8,003 nt of DNA. Source: an uncultured Peptococcaceae bacterium (GTDB taxonomy: Bacteria; Bacillota; Desulfitobacteriia; Desulfitobacteriales; Syntrophobotulaceae). The stretch is from contig CALBJS010000302.1 of the NCBI GenBank assembly GCA_937892995.1, forward strand, positions 1 through 8,003. The letters run 5' to 3'. Below the pieces are notes generated by a model, which saw only the letters and a list, made by a program, of their open reading frames with translations, had not been told where the DNA came from and searched no databases. This document shows, piece after piece, positions 6,792 to 8,003 of the stretch. Both the position numbers and the translations under genes were made by a program. Position 1 is the stretch's first letter. Every line of letters begins with the position of its first letter.

Positions 6792-6845
6792 CCTGGTATA
6801 ATTATAACTAAACGCAATTTATATCAGGTAAACAAGTTAACCAGG
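6792..6845. promoter_or_regulatory. Candidate operator and promoter of HTH-Uma2 (CCTGRT x3, TATAAT)
   Basis: The motif CCTGRT appears three times: CCTGGT on the plus strand at 6792-6797, and on the minus strand CCTGAT (6823-6828) and CCTGGT (6840-6845). The first two extend to ACCTGGTATA and ACCTGATATA facing each other, a 9/10 inverted repeat. A minus-strand TATAAT lies at 6801-6806, and the best -35 is TTTACC at 6827-6832, 20 bases away. MerR-family regulators often act at promoters with such long spacers, but the -35 match is weak, so the promoter is tentative. Autoregulation by the HTH domain is inferred. Confidence 0.4.
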
Positions 6846-6870
6846 GTACAATAATGATGCCTATTGATTG

Positions 6871-7632
6871 TTAAGCAAATATCGCTGACCCCGCAACTTT
6901 TAAATCAGTAAACCAATAAGAACGGACAACATCCTGCTTGCGATAGGTCATAAAATGATCAATCTCAAAGTCTTCAAACCCATAGACCAGCACCACTTCC
7001 TGTTTGGGATCAATAATCCAATACTCCTTCACACCGGAGATCATGATGGTATTTAATTTATCTACCATATCTTTAGACCGAGTACTTGGCGACAATATCT
7101 CTGTGACCAGGGCCGGTGTGCCCATGTACCGCCCTTTTTCATTGGTATTCTCATCCACATCACAGGCAATAATCAAATCCGGCTGCATTACATCGGGTTC
7201 CTTAAATCCTTCTTTATAAAAACGGACGTCAAAAGGAGCATAGAATACCTTACACTGTTTCCCCTTGAGATACTCCCTGAATTCAACATGCAAGTTACCG
7301 GAAATCTCTTGGTGGGTGGTGCTTGGCGAGCTTAACAACACGATTTCCCCATTGATGAATTCCATCCGTAAATCGCTTTTCTCGTAGATTTCCATATATT
7401 CCTCATAGGAAACCTTTTTGCCACCATACTCGTAGTCTAAGGCCTTCTCTTTCATGATAAAATAGCGGTCATAGTCCGTGATATAGGGTGCCAGCCGCAC
7501 TGCTTTTTTACCGTTTTTCGTAATCACCACTTCGTTATCGTCGCTAACGTAATCCAAATACATCCCTAGATTGCTCTTTAGCTCTGTCGCCGTTATTGTT
7601 TGTTTAACTTTACCTTCGTCTTTATCTTTCAT
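6871..7632 (-). CDS. Second Phd/YefM-like antitoxin domain fused to a Uma2 (DUF820) endonuclease-like domain
   Basis: This 253-residue protein has the same architecture as the plus-strand fusion. The Phd-like part spans about 8-48 (TITATELKSNLGMYLDYV, then VVITKNGKKAVRLA). The Uma2 part spans about 73-253: SYEEYMEI, EFINGE (91-96), H107, D135, QPD (150-152), EILSPST (178-184), K192 and EYWIID (203-208). The conserved tyrosine four residues after the lysine (Y184 in the first fusion) is isoleucine here (I196). The ATG at 7632 is chosen because GAGGTG lies eight bases upstream. A longer in-frame start at 7731 would place the promoter and operator inside the gene. The two fusions align throughout and are clear paralogues, though diverged. 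It lies between the DegV gene and HTH-Uma2 on the same strand, with its own promoter. Nuclease activity and autorepression are predictions. Confidence 0.85.
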   Translation of the reverse strand: MKDKDEGKVKQTITATELKSNLGMYLDYVSDDNEVVITKNGKKAVRLAPYITDYDRYFIMKEKALDYEYGGKKVSYEEYMEIYEKSDLRMEFINGEIVLLSSPSTTHQEISGNLHVEFREYLKGKQCKVFYAPFDVRFYKEGFKEPDVMQPDLIIACDVDENTNEKGRYMGTPALVTEILSPSTRSKDMVDKLNTIMISGVKEYWIIDPKQEVVLVYGFEDFEIDHFMTYRKQDVVRSYWFTDLKVAGSAIFA

Positions 7633-7645
7633 TGCCCAATCACCT

Positions 7646-7703
7646 CGTACGGTTATTATATAATATCGTATGATTTGTTTCAAGTTAATATTAATTTCGT
7701 ACG
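7646..7703. promoter_or_regulatory. Predicted triple-palindrome operator (CGTAYG x3) over the second Phd-Uma2 promoter
   Basis: CGTACG occurs at 7646-7651 and 7698-7703, and CGTATG at 7667-7672. Centres are 21 and 31 bp apart, close to two and three helical turns. Read in gene direction, one copy is upstream of the -35, one is in the -35/-10 spacer and one covers the predicted start. This is the same layout as the TAGCTA sites of the other fusion. The core GTAC is also the core of the TGTACA palindrome known from YefM operators. The sites are seen; binding by the encoded Phd-like domain is inferred. Confidence 0.7.
7655..7683 (-). promoter_or_regulatory. Sigma-A promoter of the second Phd-Uma2 gene
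   Basis: On the minus strand TTGAAA (7678-7683) and TATAAT (7655-7660) are separated by 17 bases, a near-consensus promoter. Transcription would begin near 7648, about 16 nt before the ATG at 7632. This position also argues against the upstream in-frame start at 7731. Confidence 0.8.
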
Positions 7704-7788
7704 ATTGAGGCTGTGCCGAGCATATTGTCATACTGCCATTGAAAAGTAAATTGCCGACAGTTATATATTCTTTTGGAAGTTTATTTCT

Positions 7789-8003
7789 TTATCGCATATC
7801 CCTTTGCGTATAGTAAGCAATTCCTATAGCGCCCGGACCTACATGTAAGCCAATAACCGGCCCGATATCAGAGATAACTACGTTTACTTTTAGCATATCC
7901 TTTATCATTTGACAAAGCTCTTTAGCTTCTTTTAAACAATTAATATGTGCGACCGAAATTTCTCCTAAACCGTACTGCTTAATATCATGAAGCATTCTAT
8001 CAA
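7789..8003 (-). CDS. DegV-family fatty-acid-binding protein, C-terminal part only (5' end outside window)
   Basis: The frame is open from the right edge to a TAA at 7789-7791, about 70 codons. It shows the typical end of DegV proteins: a helix-rich stretch (AKELCQMIKDML), a beta strand VNVVISDIGPVIG, and the family signature HVGPGAIGIAYY. DegV/FakB proteins bind fatty acids, and in Firmicutes some present them to the fatty-acid kinase FakA. The visible ATG at 7995 is internal, because the family is about 280 residues and the frame continues past the edge. It is co-directional with the second Phd-Uma2 gene, 156 nt upstream of it, and no terminator is evident between them. Its housekeeping character suggests it borders the accessory block. 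Confidence 0.85.
   Translation of the reverse strand, partial: DRMLHDIKQYGLGEISVAHINCLKEAKELCQMIKDMLKVNVVISDIGPVIGLHVGPGAIGIAYYTQRDMR

Noticed and set aside
6776..6817. N-terminal extension of HTH-Uma2 by 14 residues
   Set aside because: GGAGGTGAT is placed ideally for the ATG at 6775, and a TATAAT lies within the longer reading.
7004..7219. Short plus-strand open frame opposite the second Phd-Uma2 gene
   Set aside because: It is a shadow of the conserved Uma2 motifs on the other strand.
7633..7731. N-terminal extension of the second Phd-Uma2 protein by 33 residues
   Set aside because: The extension would contain the promoter and operator and has no homology to Phd domains, and a good ribosome-binding site precedes the internal ATG at 7632.

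Overview
The window looks like a chromosomal accessory segment from a Gram-positive anaerobe, most likely Clostridia of the Desulfotomaculum/Pelotomaculum/Desulfitobacterium type. This is inferred from strong GGAGG or GGTGAT ribosome-binding sites, near-consensus sigma-A promoters, a DegV-family gene, moderate GC content, and several Uma2-family genes close together. No rRNA, tRNA, CRISPR array or intact insertion sequence was seen.

Layout. (1) 1-2935, minus strand: a two-gene surface-polysaccharide operon. A membrane-anchored WbpM/PglF/CapD-type UDP-GlcNAc 4,6-dehydratase is followed 34 nt later by a WbpA-type UDP-GlcNAc 6-dehydrogenase that runs off the left edge. Both make activated amino sugars for glycan assembly. 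(2) 3267-4001, plus strand: a Phd/YefM-like antitoxin domain fused to a Uma2 (DUF820, PD-(D/E)XK-fold) nuclease-like domain. (3) 4310-5946, plus strand: an Xre-ImmA/IrrE metallopeptidase gene and a DUF4411 PIN-domain gene coupled by an ATGA overlap, which together look like a toxin-antitoxin pair. This stretch is visibly more AT-rich than the flanks. (4) 6005-6775 and 6871-7632, minus strand: two more Uma2 proteins. One carries an excisionase/MerR-like helix-turn-helix at its N-terminus, the other a second Phd/YefM-like domain. (5) 7789-8003, minus strand: the C-terminal end of a DegV-family protein entering from the right.

The most interesting content is the 3.2-7.7 kb block. Three Uma2 nuclease-like domains, each fused to a small DNA-binding domain, bracket a PIN/ImmA pair. 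Both Phd-Uma2 genes have a strong promoter with three copies of a 6-bp palindrome in the same places: upstream of -35, in the -35/-10 spacer, and over the predicted transcription start. The palindrome is TAGCTA for one gene and CGTAYG for the other. The HTH-Uma2 gene has its own triple CCTGRT motif. I infer that each fusion represses its own promoter through a private operator, so that antitoxin-like regulator and putative nuclease effector sit in one polypeptide. Operator binding, nuclease activity and any defence role are predictions, not observations.

Two gaps longer than 300 nt were examined. The gap at 2936-3266 holds the divergent promoters and an unexplained structured leader. The gap at 4002-4309 holds an unexplained GC-richer patch inside AT-rich DNA and the promoter region of the Xre-ImmA gene.
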